Below are positions 32,208 through 43,289 of a stretch of 64,000 bases of DNA, one piece after another. This DNA is from Galerina marginata (lineage: Eukaryota; Basidiomycota; Agaricomycetes; Agaricales; Galerinaceae), in the NCBI GenBank assembly GCA_023014335.1, contig JAECYW010000010.1, positions 620,001-684,000 on the forward strand, written 5' to 3'. The notes under the pieces are model-generated. The model was not told the DNA's origin, did no database searches, and worked only from the letters and a program-made list of their open reading frames with translations. The stretch's first letter is position 1, and the number at the start of each line of letters is the position of its first letter. The position numbers and the translations under genes are program-made.

Positions 32208-33753
32208 CTACTTGTTGCGCCTGCGAACTTTCAACACCCTCACAGCCGCCTGCGAATGCCCAGCCTCCCCAACGACCGCGTTTCGAGTCGCGACTGCCCC
32301 GTACACATGCGACTCGTACGTCTCCAGTGACCCCACCGGCTCCGGGAACGGGTTCGGCGAGATCTCCGTCGTCGCCGTCCGTCGTCCCCGCGGCGGTGTC
32401 CTTTGGCGGCTCCAGCAGCCGGCGCTCTCTCGGCTCGGGCGTCCTTCTTCCACTCTTGGGAATGCCCTCGCACAACCCCCTGATCGCCCCTTCCACCGTC
32501 TCCGTGCCTCTCACCGCTCGCTCCAGGGTCGAAAACTCGACACCCGTGAGAAGCGTCGTCATCACCCGCTTGTGTACCTGCCCCGCCACCTGCCCCGTCT
32601 GCGGCGCTAGCGGCGACTCCCCCGTTTCCTGCTCCCGCTTGCACGACACCATCAGCGTGAAGAACCCCGTGACCGCGCCCGCAACACACTCCTGCCGGAA
32701 CGACATCCGCTCCCAGAACTCGTCTGCCGTCACCTTCCCCAGCTCCCCCAGTGGCTTCGCGTCTTCTGTCGTGTTGCTCGCCGCCTCCTTCTGCTCCGTC
32801 CGCTCGCCGTTCAGCGTCCGCGCCCGCTTCCGTTGAGGCGACCGGATTTCCCCGTCCGTCGTGTACGCAATCTCATCCATGAACCGCGACTTGGGGTCGT
32901 CCTCGAACGTCGGTATAAAGTGCCCCAGGTTCTTGATCTTCTCCCCGCTCACGTCCGCCGGGCACGGCAGCGGAATCTCTGTCTGCGAGTATGGGTGCCC
33001 GTACTCCCATCTCAGCCTCGTCTCCGGGAGCGCTCCAGCTGACGACGACGACGCGATCCGTAGTGTATCTTCCGCCTCCGACTCGTTGTAGCCAGGCAAT
33101 ATATAATACATTTTGATTTTGATCTCCTTCCCCCTCTTCTTTGCAGCCTCCTCCACATCCTCCGCAACCCGCGTCAGTGCCCTCTTCCACCACGCACACA
33201 ACTTGGTATCGCTCAACGGCTTCTTCCCTTCCCACTCGTTCGAGTTGGGGAACAAGTATTGCGCTTGCGCCCTCGCGAACAGCTGCACCCACATGTGCTC
33301 CGCCTGCACCGGCCGCGTCGCCGGGTCCACATAGAACCTAATCAGCGCCCTCACCAGCACCGCCGTCGGTGCAGGCAGTCCCTTCGCCCCATGCCCCGTC
33401 GAGTCCACCTTAGACACATAGAACACCGCGCAATGCGTCGTCGGGTTCGTGTACACGCATGCTTCGACCGCCGCGACGATCACCCGCGGCGCATCAGGAG
33501 TGGCTTCCTCCGATAACACGAGAAGGATATCCTGCAAATACACGCGTGGCGGGCGCGGCTTCGCGAACGGGAACAGGGCGTTCGACTTGCGCGGCGCCGT
33601 GACCAGGGTGTGCAGGTGGAAAGTGCGGGTACCCGGCACAGTGGCGAGCGCCGCGAGGAGGTGGTCACGTAGATTCGTGTTGATCTTGGTGTCGCTGCTG
33701 CTCGTATTGGTGTTCACTTTCGTCGACGTTGATGGCGATGACGATGGCGACAT
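32208..33753 (-). CDS. RTT109: RTT109 histone H3 lysine acetyltransferase; one apparent +1 frameshift near the C-terminus
   Basis: Known role: with Asf1/Vps75 chaperones, acetylates newly made histone H3 (K56, K9) during replication. A single exon starting at ATG 33753 (MSPSSSPSTSTKVN); the ATG is preferred because no earlier ATG is in frame. Signatures: LRDHLLAALATVPGTR, PPRVYLQDILLVLSE, VFYVSKVDSTGHG, ALIRFYVDPATRPVQAEHMW, ARAQAQYLFPNS, and GKKPLSDTKLCAWWKRAL, the HAT core. Between about 32350 and 32450 the frame changes: the conserved tail (EISPNPFPEP..., SLETYESHVYG, AVRVLKVRR) is read in another frame, ending TAG at 32210-32208. Removing one base gives exactly 1545 nt, 514 residues. As written the original frame runs on into 32179. 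Confidence 0.93.
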
Positions 33754-34762
33754 CCCGTTCGTCGTCGTCGGCGCGTGCAATCAACTATCCGTGGGAACTT
33801 TTCCCTTGCCCGTCTATTCTTATCCTTTCTGCCATCGCCACTGCCATGGACTTTACCCACCGCACACCGCCATTGCCAGATTCTTTCATCCTGGAACACA
33901 AACAAGCCGTTACACCTGGATCGAAGCTCTCCCCAGGCCAGTGCTCCTGATCCATATCTCGTGTCTTTGATTCAAAAATCGAACCAGGCCGTTCCCTACC
34001 TCGGACCCCCAATAGACAAACGGCCAACAAAGGACCTACACGCCCATCCATCTACTTGTGGAGCAACAAACGATCGACAGCTCTTATCTTCCAGGGCTAT
34101 GGCATGCCGATCCCACCCAGTCCTGCCGCCCGTCTGCCTATCAATGCTCGCCCCCGCTTTTGGCATCGAACGCCCAAACGTGCTGTACCTTGGCTTTTGT
34201 TATATTAACATCTAGTGATACAGCGTAAATTGACACTGTCTGCCCCGGTCCAGCCAAGGGGAAATTAGTTCGCCGGAACCAAAGAACATTCTGTCGATGG
34301 TGTTTGCTTGGGAATCGGTGTAACTCAGACCTGCCTCGTGCCCAGTATGCATCCGCCAAAATAGACATGGACCGACTGCAATCCACCCGTCTCCGTGTAC
34401 AAATTCGACAGGCCGGTCAAGGTCCAAAGGTACCGCAGCACATGCACTCTAGTACAAGTCGCGTCCGAACTTCAAACTTCAAAGACGCCCTTGTTCTTTC
34501 TTTGTTTTTGGTCCTTGTTCTTTTTTCGATGCCTCATTATTGAACGACGTGCATATGGATAGGGGCACTATTTCGCTTCCTCAGCTGCAAAAGTTCATGC
34601 TCTTGTTACTCATATGTAGTCGCGCGTGCGTTCAATCGCGTAGCGCGTTCTAGGCTCCCTCTTTGTATCCTCGTGGTCTTGGTTCTTCATCCCCGAATTC
34701 CAAAGCGGCACCCACCATACTTGGCCCTCGATCATTGCCAACGTTTAGGACATTGCACTTAA
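33754..34762. other. Intergenic region upstream of RTT109, without a supported gene
   Basis: About 1 kb between the RTT109 start and the MITE. It contains the RTT109 promoter. Several short frames run through 33.7-34.5 kb but none shows spliced continuation or a recognisable motif. Confidence 0.5.
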
Positions 34763-35449
34763 CACAAGGTGCAACGCTACAGGATTTTCGTGAGAAACCC
34801 GATTGTAAGAGGTATTGAAACGGACAAATTTTCGATACCTCTTTTTCCACTGTAGAGCGGTATAGATAATTTAAGATCTTGATTGAAAGAGGCAAAGAAA
34901 TTTTGATGGCATCTCACATTGAGGCGAAGGCACGGAAATAGATCTGAAGTTTTCAATGAAGCTTTTTCTTCGAGAAAAGAGGTGTTGAAAACATAATGTA
35001 CATGAGGCCTCCAAGACTTCACGTTTTTAACCCCGATTTACCCCCTTTTGAAGACCGTGTGTAAACTTGTACTTTTCAAGACCGCTTTCTTCCCGTTTCC
35101 TTTGTTAATTTCAAATCGTCAATACCTCTTCGTCCCGAAATAGTTCAAATCTTGATCCTCGCTCGATCGTACCTTTGTCTCTATAGAAGACTTCAAATCT
35201 TTTCCCGAGAAATCCTTCAAGTTTTTAACGTCGCTTTCCTCGATCAAAAACCACCGATAAGAACTTCAAATATTATTAACGGATCTTAGTTCCCTTTGAG
35301 AACCGTTGAAGGTTTCATCTTTTTGATCAAGCACGATTTCAAAGTGTATATAGTGCTCTAATTCATTCAAGACCTATTGGATATTTGTCCATTTCTTTAC
35401 CTCTTTATAGCATGTTTTCTAGGAAAATCCTACCCCCTTGCACCTTGTG
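34763..35449. mobile_element. Harbinger-like MITE (non-autonomous DNA transposon) with TAA target duplication
   Basis: The ends are inverted repeats: CACAAGGTGCAA opens at 34763 and TTGCACCTTGTG closes at 35449, each flanked by TAA (34760-34762 and 35450-35452). The match extends imperfectly for about 35 bp (both carry AGGATTTTC beyond the tip) and weaker matches reach about 90 bp (ATTTGTCC and ACCTCTT blocks at both ends). A 3-bp TAA/TTA target duplication is the PIF/Harbinger pattern. The 687-bp interior has no coding frame; it is AT-rich with repeated CTTCAAATC-like words. Confidence 0.8.
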
Positions 35450-35452
35450 TAA

Positions 35453-36299
35453 GAAAGTATATCGCACACTCTCACAGGTAGCAAGGCGATATCACTGCTA
35501 GCATACGCAGAACTGGAGGCTCCAAGTAATTTATGACGTCGTTCTCCCCATTGCCAAATCGTGCTCTGCGACATGCATCCGCTGCTGCAGTCTGCTGAAA
35601 AATTAACATTTCCTAGTCATTCAGGTCTTCAACCCTCCGGGTGTGGAGGTTGACAGCACCTTGCGAAATATTCGGGTAGCTCTGCGCGTGTCCGCTACCC
35701 CTGCTGCGTATCAAACCAAGCAAGTCTCATGGCACGCCCGATGACCCAACAGACTTCACATCCTACCTCCAGCCACCTCCACTCCGAACCTGGCTTCTTT
35801 CGTTCGGTGGCAGTCGAATTAAAAGTCTAATACTCAACCGAATGTCGTCTTCCAGGTTCAATTCACACTCGCCTCTTCAGTTGTCAAGTTGTTGTTCCTC
35901 TTTTAATCTTCTCTGCTATCCGGACCGTCTATCTCCCAGTCTATCAATCTTGCCAAAAGTATGGTGCTATTGACAAGCAAATAGCACCAAACCTCCAAAG
36001 AAGTTTACAGACGACTTTTAGCCACTTTCTGATCTCTCATCTGGACCATTTTTCCATTTCGAGGCGGGCGGATGTATCAGGATTTCCTTTTCTAGCAAAT
36101 CGTTGCCCCACTTATGGCGCCCAGATGACGTAGATGGCTCTGCAAATCTCATTAAGCGCTCTGATTGGCCCAGAAGTCGGTAATGGACCCAACGAATGCC
36201 CCTTCACGACGATCATGGCGCCGCTGTTTTCTATACCGCCTTTCCATGTCAATATCGGGTGAGTGGTGAAGAGCATCGTCATCAAGTTCGTTTCCGTTC
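35453..36299. other. Intergenic region, no gene supported
   Basis: An AT/CT-rich 0.85 kb stretch. Near 36131 an ATG opens MALQISLSALIGPE..., followed by a GT donor at about 36257; this could be an exon of the membrane-protein fragment downstream, but the reading frames do not join convincingly. Confidence 0.3.
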
Positions 36300-36735
36300 C
36301 TAACATCGTCGCATTTAAGAGCGCAGCTAATAGGATCGCACTCAACTGTCATCTTCATAACGCACGGGGGTCCGTCGTTGCTACCCGGCAGTATACATGC
36401 CTCCTCTTTTATTTGTCCGTACATTCAGCTTTTTTATTCTGTAGGATCATCCAGAGAATTACAAGGGTTGCGATTATAACAGGTTGCGCGACATCTCTCA
36501 TCGTTGTCGCTATGATGACTGCAGTCCTCGTCCGGCCCATTGCTACAAGTATGCCCCTTCAGGCGCTTCGGTGTGCTACACTTACTTTTATTTTCGTACA
36601 GCTGCGAATGGCATTGGGTCTTGCATTGGACAGGCCTACTCCCTAACAATGTTGTATATCTTACTGAACAGAGATGAGATGGGCAAGGACCCATGGCACA
36701 TGCCATTGTCGATACACAGTCGATGCCACCACTGA
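36300..36735 (+). pseudogene. Fragment resembling the C-terminus of a DUF6534-type fungal integral membrane protein
   Basis: Exons can be joined in one frame: about 36317-36390 (KSAANRIALNCHLHN, ARGSVVATRQ), 36445-36548 (IIQRITRVAIITGCATS then a hydrophobic LIVVAMMTAVLV) and 36602-36735 (ANGIGSCIGQAYSLTMLYIL, LNRDEM, stop TGA), with GT..AG introns. The order (polar loop, IxRxIxxxIxTG helix start, final helix, LN-R ending) matches the C-terminus of DUF6534 proteins abundant in Agaricomycetes. The five or so upstream membrane helices of a full-length protein were not found, so this looks like a remnant. Function of the family is unknown. Confidence 0.4.
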
Positions 36736-38605
36736 CACCAGACAACCGCAACTTGTGAGCCTGACGCAGGACAGGGTTAGGACGCCTTCCGATATAATGA
36801 CATTTGCTCCTCATGAAGGAAGTCCCCCGTTTTACCCAAAATCAAGTTCTACTCTGTGTTTTTGTTCAGTGATGTTTAATCTGCCGTTCCTAGGATGCTA
36901 TTGTCTCGTTTCACGGCCACTCTCCTTCCACTCTCAATTCTTGTTCTGAATATACTACGGAACGGACACCACCTGCATTGAGTATCTCTTAGTTTTGCAC
37001 ATCTTAAAGGGAGCATACATGTAAATTGTATTTCTACTTTCTTCTACGGTATAGCACGTCGGTATCTAGACCCTTTGTAAATAGGCGCCAAGGAGTAATG
37101 AACGGTTTCCAAACTATACACTACGCGCAGAAAGGAATTTATGTTCATCGAAAATTCAATGAAAATTTCTTTGAACATTTAGCCTTTGAGTTCTAGAACA
37201 AAGAATGGACAAAAACCACATCAAAGTTGGCCTTTTTCGTCATTTTGAACAAAGTCAAGAAGGGAAATCTTGATTCTTCGGAAAATAAAGAACAAATACA
37301 TCAATTTTCTGTTTCATTTTAGGCCATTTATAATAAAATTCTCCTTTTTGCCTTTTGTTTTTGAGCAAATTTGACCTTCACACACTCCGAAAACAGGCTG
37401 ACAAATCTAATTATAAATCTAAATCTATTGTCCTTCATTTCTGTTGCCGAAAAGAGCAATGAGAAGGTTTGGTTGTCGGTTGTTCGAAATTTTTTATTTT
37501 TGAAACACTTAGTGACCAAGATTAAAACCATACAATACTGTTAATTTACCACAACGAAAAATAGTTTGGCAAGTACTGGTCGACCGCTGGTCAGGTTTGG
37601 ACCAGCACCGCCTCTTACACCCATGTTCCCACACCTTGATCCAACATTGCTGCATTCAGAATTGGATCAACGATCCGCCATCATGCGGTAGCCCCTGTAA
37701 GCTCACGGCTTTTGAAGCATAGTAGCTGCCCCGCCCCGCCCTCGTCCTTTTGCCGCCTTTGTTCGTTCCATCCGCTCCTCCGCCTCAACGTTCAACTTTG
37801 GTCTTCTTGGAACGCACGGCCCACGAGTCATGACCAAAGCCGGCGAAAACAAGTTTCAGTTACTTGTGCTGACCTCAAGCTGAATTCGACATCGCAGTTG
37901 GGATTGGATGGCGTACCACCAACACTGATCCACCTCGAGCTGGCAGTCGTCACCCTGCCCTTCTCTTCCTTGCCCTTGCCCGTTATTCTCAGCCTTTCTC
38001 CTCTCCTCCCAGCCGCACTGCCGCCTTCCTCTTCCTTTTCTTAATCCCCCCCCTCTTTCCCCTTCTCTATTCACATACACATCAACATCAAGATTGATAA
38101 GGAGAATCCTCTCGTGCTCCGTGCACGGCGCGTTAATATGCAATGCGGTTGACCCGTAAAGCTCGGGGTTTCGGCCCCGCTGATAACCAGTTGCACCAGA
38201 ACCTGAACCGTCAGCCGACCGTCTCCTCGTCGATCTCGACCTCGAAAACTGGCCCAGAAGCAGGACCAGGCGCATACAGTGCATCACACACCAATACCGC
38301 GACCAATGCCCCTGCCCCTGCCCCTGCCAGCTGCCCCGCTGCCGCTGCTGCTGCTGGTGAATTTTCAACCATCACCCCAAACCCTACCCAGCCTGCGAGT
38401 CCGCACTGAGACCCAAGAAAGTCCAAAACCCAATTTCCACCCCCATGCCAGGTCGTGCCTAATCACTGCGGATCGTGACTAGAATTCGAGACGTCGACGT
38501 GGTTTGGACCTTTGCCGTCAATTATATCTTATCGAGTGGGCTGAACATTTCTTGAGTAAAAATTCAACCACAAATCATGCTGAGGCACGCACCATATCTA
38601 TCGGG
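36736..38605. other. Intergenic region, partly very AT-rich
   Basis: 1.9 kb. 37.12-37.56 kb is AT-rich with runs of A and T and no coding frame; I looked for terminal inverted repeats around it and found none convincing. 38.30-38.36 kb contains CCCCTG and GCTGCT simple repeats. A pyrimidine-rich 37.7-38.1 kb stretch could be a promoter or 5'-UTR. Confidence 0.4.
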
Positions 38606-39124
38606 ATGACTGAAAGTCGCAATTCCTCCTCCCTCTGGAATGGTCAGTCATCTCCATTCCGTCTTTTTATATTAGTTTGCTGACCTTCCCCAGCCTCCGG
38701 AACAGTTCATTGCCGTGCCAGTACCACGGCTGACTGTTCATCGGAATGCATTGCACGCACTTGCTGCTGCACAAGGTATTCCAGCTCTAATGGATACAGG
38801 AGTACCATTCTATCGACCATGGGAGAGAGCCAGCGGGGGGACTCGAGAAACGGCGGAGATTCATACGACGAACGCATTCGCGGGACTGCAAGACGGCGGT
38901 TTCGAGCCGCCCGAGACTGGAAGACACGCGAGGAACGAAAGGCGACTCTGAAATTGGAAGACGGCGGTGGGGATTCGATAAACGGCGGCGGTTCGTACGA
39001 CGAACGCATTCGCGGGACTGCAAGACGGCGGTTTCCAGTCGCCCGAGATTGGAAGACACGCGACGAACGAATTCGGGTGACTGCAAGGCCACTGGATGGC
39101 AGTGACGAGGTGGGATGGCGTTAA
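38606..39124 (+). CDS. Putative unrecognised gene, two exons, built largely from a 132-bp minisatellite
   Basis: ATG at 38606 (MTESRNSSSLWN), exon 38606-38642, then a 51-nt intron 38643-38693 with donor GTCAGT, a GCTGAC branch-like site and acceptor CCCCAG, then exon 38694-39124 ending TAA. The sum is 468 nt, 155 residues, in one frame. After splicing comes a Cys-rich segment (CRASTTADCSSECIARTCCC), then two near-identical copies of SYDERIRGTARRRF followed by ARDWKTR. The repeats are strongly Arg/Asp charged. I recognise no family. The correct frame across a typical intron and the preserved frame in both repeat copies (132 is divisible by three) support coding; the low-complexity GA-rich composition argues for caution. 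Confidence 0.4.
38852..39075. repeat. Two-copy 132-bp minisatellite
   Basis: The word TACGACGAACGCATTCGCGG begins at 38864 and again at 38996. The copies continue through GACTGCAAGACGGCGG and GGAAGACACGCGA with few differences. It lies inside the putative gene above. Confidence 0.85.
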
Positions 39125-39319
39125 AGTGTGCGACTGCTCTTTATTATACAAATTCATCATCTTTAGATTCCCGTGGCGCGACTCAAACGCCAAATGTCGA
39201 TCACGTTTGTGCAGAGGGACGTCGGGCAAGGGAGGGTGTTGAGAGATGAGATGAACAGCGGGGATTCGATGAAGAAACGCAAGGCGACTCAACGTACGAA
39301 TGATGGTGATGAACGCCTC

Positions 39320-39500
39320 GTTAACGGTTGGAAGACGGACGACGGCGATTCGAAGAAAGGCGATGGTACCGTCGGTGAACGCCCAACACAACGTTAACGA
39401 CGAATGATGGCGATGAATTGAACACCCATCGTTAACTGTTGGAAGACGGACGACGGCGATTCGATGAAGGGCGATGGTGCTGTCGGTGAACGCCCAATAT
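39320..39500. repeat. Second two-copy tandem repeat, period 111 bp
   Basis: GTTGGAAGACGGACGACGGC begins at 39327 and again at 39438, each followed by GATTCGA(A/T)GAA, GGCGATGGT and GTCGGTGAACGCCCAA. It shares short words (GAAGACGG, GGCGATTCGA, TTAACG) with the 132-bp repeat just upstream, so the whole 38.85-39.5 kb zone may come from one expanding sequence. Confidence 0.8.
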
Positions 39501-40500
39501 TAACGACGGCAGGGACGACAAACGACGGTTCAAGCGAGATTGGTCGTTTCGATAGGCCACATCAACTTGCCGAACGAATTCAAGGCCGCTAAACGAACGA
39601 ACAATGATTAAACGGCAGCCCAATGTCAACATTCAACCTTGTCCCTCGTTCCCCCCCATTCCCTCACTCACGCTCTCTTCTCCTCTACTTCCGTCGTCAT
39701 GCTTAGCTCGTCCTTCATTGTTGCGCTGTCGTTGATAAAGTCGTAAATACTGGTTTGTTCTTTCACAGTACTTTGCAAATCTCCAATATTGACCTTGTTT
39801 TTCCGCCATCAGCTTCAACACCAATGCAGATACATGAATGCGTGGCCTTGCCACTACCTCTGCAGCAGCCATAGCTTTCTAGCTTCCTCGCCGTTACAAC
39901 CAATCTCCACCCGCACTGTAGTCGGCCCCTGCATCCCCAATGTTGCTTCGGAGCCCACACCGCAGCTACTACCTGCTCCGGCATCACTTTCTCCCATTCC
40001 GCACTCTCCAGCAGCTACACTCCTTCTCGTCTGCCCAGTGCAACGATCACCTCGTAAGCTGTCTCACCTTATTTCCATTCCTGTTCTCAACGTTGTCTCT
40101 AGGCATTGGCTGTCTTGCAACGTCTGGCTCCCCACTGTTTAAATCCTCAGTCCTGCCTTCCGCTCTGCTGGGACAGCTGTCACAATTTGCTTGCGTCGTT
40201 TTGAGTTCCGAATTTCCAACTTTCGGGTAGTACCACAGACGAGGCATCCAGGAGACTTTGCGAACACTCAGCGAGCGGAGGTGCTGAGTCGGCATTGTTA
40301 GCCGAGGGTGACCAGCGGTTTGAGTGACTTCCATTCATTGCTGTTGCTATATGATGATGCACTTCGTGTCGTGATTCGCTCTACATGCATATCTATCTAG
40401 TCTGCAGTGTGTAAAATAAAATAAAAAGGGGGCTCGTACATGCCATGCCACGCAATGGCCTACAAAACAAGTTAATTGAGATAGACGTCGCCTTCGGATT
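39501..40500. other. Intergenic region, no gene supported
   Basis: About 1 kb between the repeat zone and the stop of the WD40 gene. Short frames on both strands lack motifs or splice support. Confidence 0.4.
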
Positions 40501-42463
40501 TCATTGTGTGAAATCACGAGCAAGCAACGACCCCCATAGGGGCTTGTGCATTAAAACGTATAAGATGGGAATGTACAGTAAGATCATGAATATAAGGGAT
40601 ATACACAAAGCCCGTTGCGAAGGAACGACAGAAGTGAGAAATCGTGAGCTCTTGGAGTTCAACTAAAGTACGTCAGCGAGGAAGGTTTGTATGAAAAAAA
40701 AAAAGTCAAACTGACATCTTCCCACACCCAAAGAGCTATTCTGCCGTCTGTCGACCCCCCTGCAATTCGTTGATGAAGTGAAGAAGCCTGAAGAAGGACG
40801 ATCAGGCAAAAAATATTATCCCAACTCAAATGACGAACTGCGACCGCCCGGTATGTGCCTGGCAGAAAGTGTTAGCTAGTGTTCTATGTGCAAACCAAAA
40901 ACACTGACTTGAAAGTGACGGTCCCTGTAGTTGGCTTACTATTGCAAGATTCGATATCCGATACATGAAGATGGCTCCTTTGCCTCCGCAAATAATGAAT
41001 TCGTCGTCGATAAATACCAAACCCAAAATCAGATTATTGCATAGATCAACTGCCTGACGAATAGAGCCATGATATGTCAAATCAGGCAAAGTAAAAATAT
41101 CGATGCCATCAACGAGATTGGTGGAAGCAATGTACTTTTGCGCTTTGCTAATCGCCGATGCCCCTCTAGCCAATCTTACAGATTTAAGGACGGTAGAATG
41201 AAACAAAAGCAGGACTTACATGCGTCGATTAAATTGGATTGCTCGAAGTAGTTTGAATGTGTCGAGGCGGTAAAGAAGCCTGAATAGAGGAATCTGTTGT
41301 AAGATATGCAGTTATAGGAGTGAAAGCATGCACTTACAGAATGCTACCAGGGACTGATATACACGGGTCGACAAATGAAATCACGATCACGTTATGCTTT
41401 GGAGAGACGTGGACTGTGTGTGGCCGCTTCCTGTAAAAACTGGCAGCCTTATTGGGTATATCCAACAGCATATTTGGCGACCGCACGAGGTTGATCTTGA
41501 ATTTCACCGAACTCGCTTTTAGCCCAGTAGCAGTTGCCACCACATTCCAAATTAGCAACGACGCGCCGCCAACAGCAGTTAAGTATTTGCTGGAAAACGA
41601 GATAGATTCTACTGGTCCTGGAACAACATTCTGAAACCCATGCTTAAAAGGTTTAAAGTGAGTGGGCTGGGCGAAGGCAGACAACGGTCAAAGGCAGTTC
41701 TTGTAAAAAGGCGTAGCTTACTATTGCGTTTGTCAATGTAAAAAGGTAGTCTTGCCATAGTGAAAAGTGGGATGGTGCCCGCCGAGAGTATAGCACCACA
41801 TTTCCGTTTTGTAAGCCAGCCAAAAAGCCTTCCTGCCATCCAGCAATGTCGGACCAATGGATTAAAAGCACCGGAGATCCTAAATTTATCGACTGCAGGA
41901 GACGCCCAGACATTATATCCCAGATATTGAGCCTTCCAGAAGTGCCTGTGGTTGACTGAAAGTCAGTGGGCAAGTCCTCTCGACTCCATCAGACCCACCT
42001 CCTGTCAGCAAGTGTATCCCATTGGGTGAAAAACAAACCGAGTAAATGTGTTCCCCCAAACGTCCTATCGTACCGCGCTGCTGGAAGGACAATGTGGGTT
42101 CAAGTTCCATTTTGCAGGTAACCTCACGACGGCCTCAGAGTTTACTGAATAAAAGGCTTGGAGTTAAGGGACCTGGGAAGCTCCATAAACCTGGACAGCC
42201 TGGACTGGGAGAAACCCAATCTTGGGTCTCAAATACAGCACATTTTGGCTCGATTCCGCAAACCGGATAAGCTCCAGCCGCTCTTTTCCCAAAAGGAGAC
42301 GAAGGGTGCTTTCGGGATCTGAAATTCGCAGAAAGTCGGTGTCAATTTTGATGTTCTAAGTCGGAATTTCCATCGGGGATATTCAATGAGAACAAGGCTG
42401 GAAGTGGAATAGCATAAATATCCAAGCTCACACGCCATGGCTGGTTGGTTGTGCCTCACGCAT
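40501..42463 (-). CDS. WD40-repeat protein with a C-terminal membrane helix, function unknown
   Basis: Start MREAQPTSHG (ATG 42463). After a ~100-nt intron comes IKIDTDFLRISDPESTLRLL, LGKERLELIRFAESSQNVLY. Next are beta-propeller repeats: GRLGEHIYSVCFSPNGIHLL, TSGRLNIWDIMSGRLLQ, WQEGFLAGLQNGNVVLYSRR, VESISFSSKYLTAVGGASLL, HTVHVSPKHNVIVISFV, KAQKYIASTNLVDGIDIF, and GGSTDGRIALWVWED. Introns of 50-60 nt join these in frame; no indel was needed. The last exon encodes ALCISLIFMILLYIPILYVL, a clear transmembrane segment, then a short tail ending TGA at 40503-40501. A propeller anchored by a C-terminal helix suggests membrane-tethered scaffolding; partners are unknown. Part of the 3' end is duplicated at 43.3-43.5 kb. 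Confidence 0.72.
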
Positions 42464-42608
42464 CACACGCGTCCCATACTTCTCAGGTGCTCAAACTGCA
42501 GTGATTCAAATTGGTCGGCAAAGATATTAATGCATTTTATAGGTGTCGGGGCCGACGGATTAGCTACAGGAAACCAAAGAATATCACATCCTCGGATTCG
42601 TCTCCACC

Positions 42609-42872
42609 ATGCCGAGCGATGATGATGGACGGATTAAAATATCTCCAGGCCAGGGGGTCGAGAAAGATGCACGAGGTGAGATACCTTTCTCGGGTCGCAC
42701 GCCGCATGTGTGTCTCATCATTGATGCCCAAGAAACAGCAGAGAGTGTCATCCATCCTGGTCCTCCTAAGCCATCTCCTGACAAGGTCCATGAATTTTTG
42801 ATGCCGTTGATCACTGAGCTCGAACACAGTGGCATCTTTTATTCCGACAAGTCGAGGTCCAAGTCAGCCTGA
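42609..42872 (+). CDS. Possible small ORF, 87 residues, unrecognised
   Basis: The ATG at 42609 has a strong context (CACCATG). The product MPSDDDGRIKISPGQG... is polar, with no domain I know. It sits divergent to the WD40 gene. The opposite strand is also open here, so the coding strand is uncertain and it may not be a gene. Confidence 0.22.
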   Translation: MPSDDDGRIKISPGQGVEKDARGEIPFSGRTPHVCLIIDAQETAESVIHPGPPKPSPDKVHEFLMPLITELEHSGIFYSDKSRSKSA

Positions 42873-43289
42873 GGGGTGGCAGTTCGTATCTTCATGTACC
42901 CGGGAGCCTCAATCCCGGAAGAAACCTGAATTTTACATTGCCAACATACTACCATCTCATCCTCCAGCTCATCCTAGATTTCGAACTACTTAACTAAACA
43001 AAGCCTGTTGAAAACACGGGACCCAATATAATTCTGGACTGTCAGAGGCGCATTTCAAGAGAATGAAACGATTTAAATCGCTTCGTTAGGAAACTTTCCG
43101 TCATCGAAAGTCTGTAGTGATGCGGATTATGTCAGATGGGGGGTCAAGACAGGGGACCTGACTAAGCAGATCAACTTTCCACGCAAAGCATCGTATTATT
43201 CAAACATTGTAACTTGAGGTACACAGGGAACAGAAGTAACTTGACGATGAAGTAAGTAGACTGAAGCAGAATGCGGGAGCAAGCAGTGG
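42873..43289. other. Intergenic region, nothing seen
   Basis: About 0.4 kb between the small ORF and the duplicated WD40 segment; no coding frame or repeat that I can support. Confidence 0.4.

Noticed and set aside
16316..33753. Secondary-metabolite gene cluster
   Set aside because: The genes are housekeeping (glyoxylate cycle, glycosylation, tRNA editing, chromatin); no synthase, P450 set or transporter is present.
37120..37560. AT-rich block as a second MITE
   Set aside because: No matching terminal inverted repeats or target duplication could be found at its edges.
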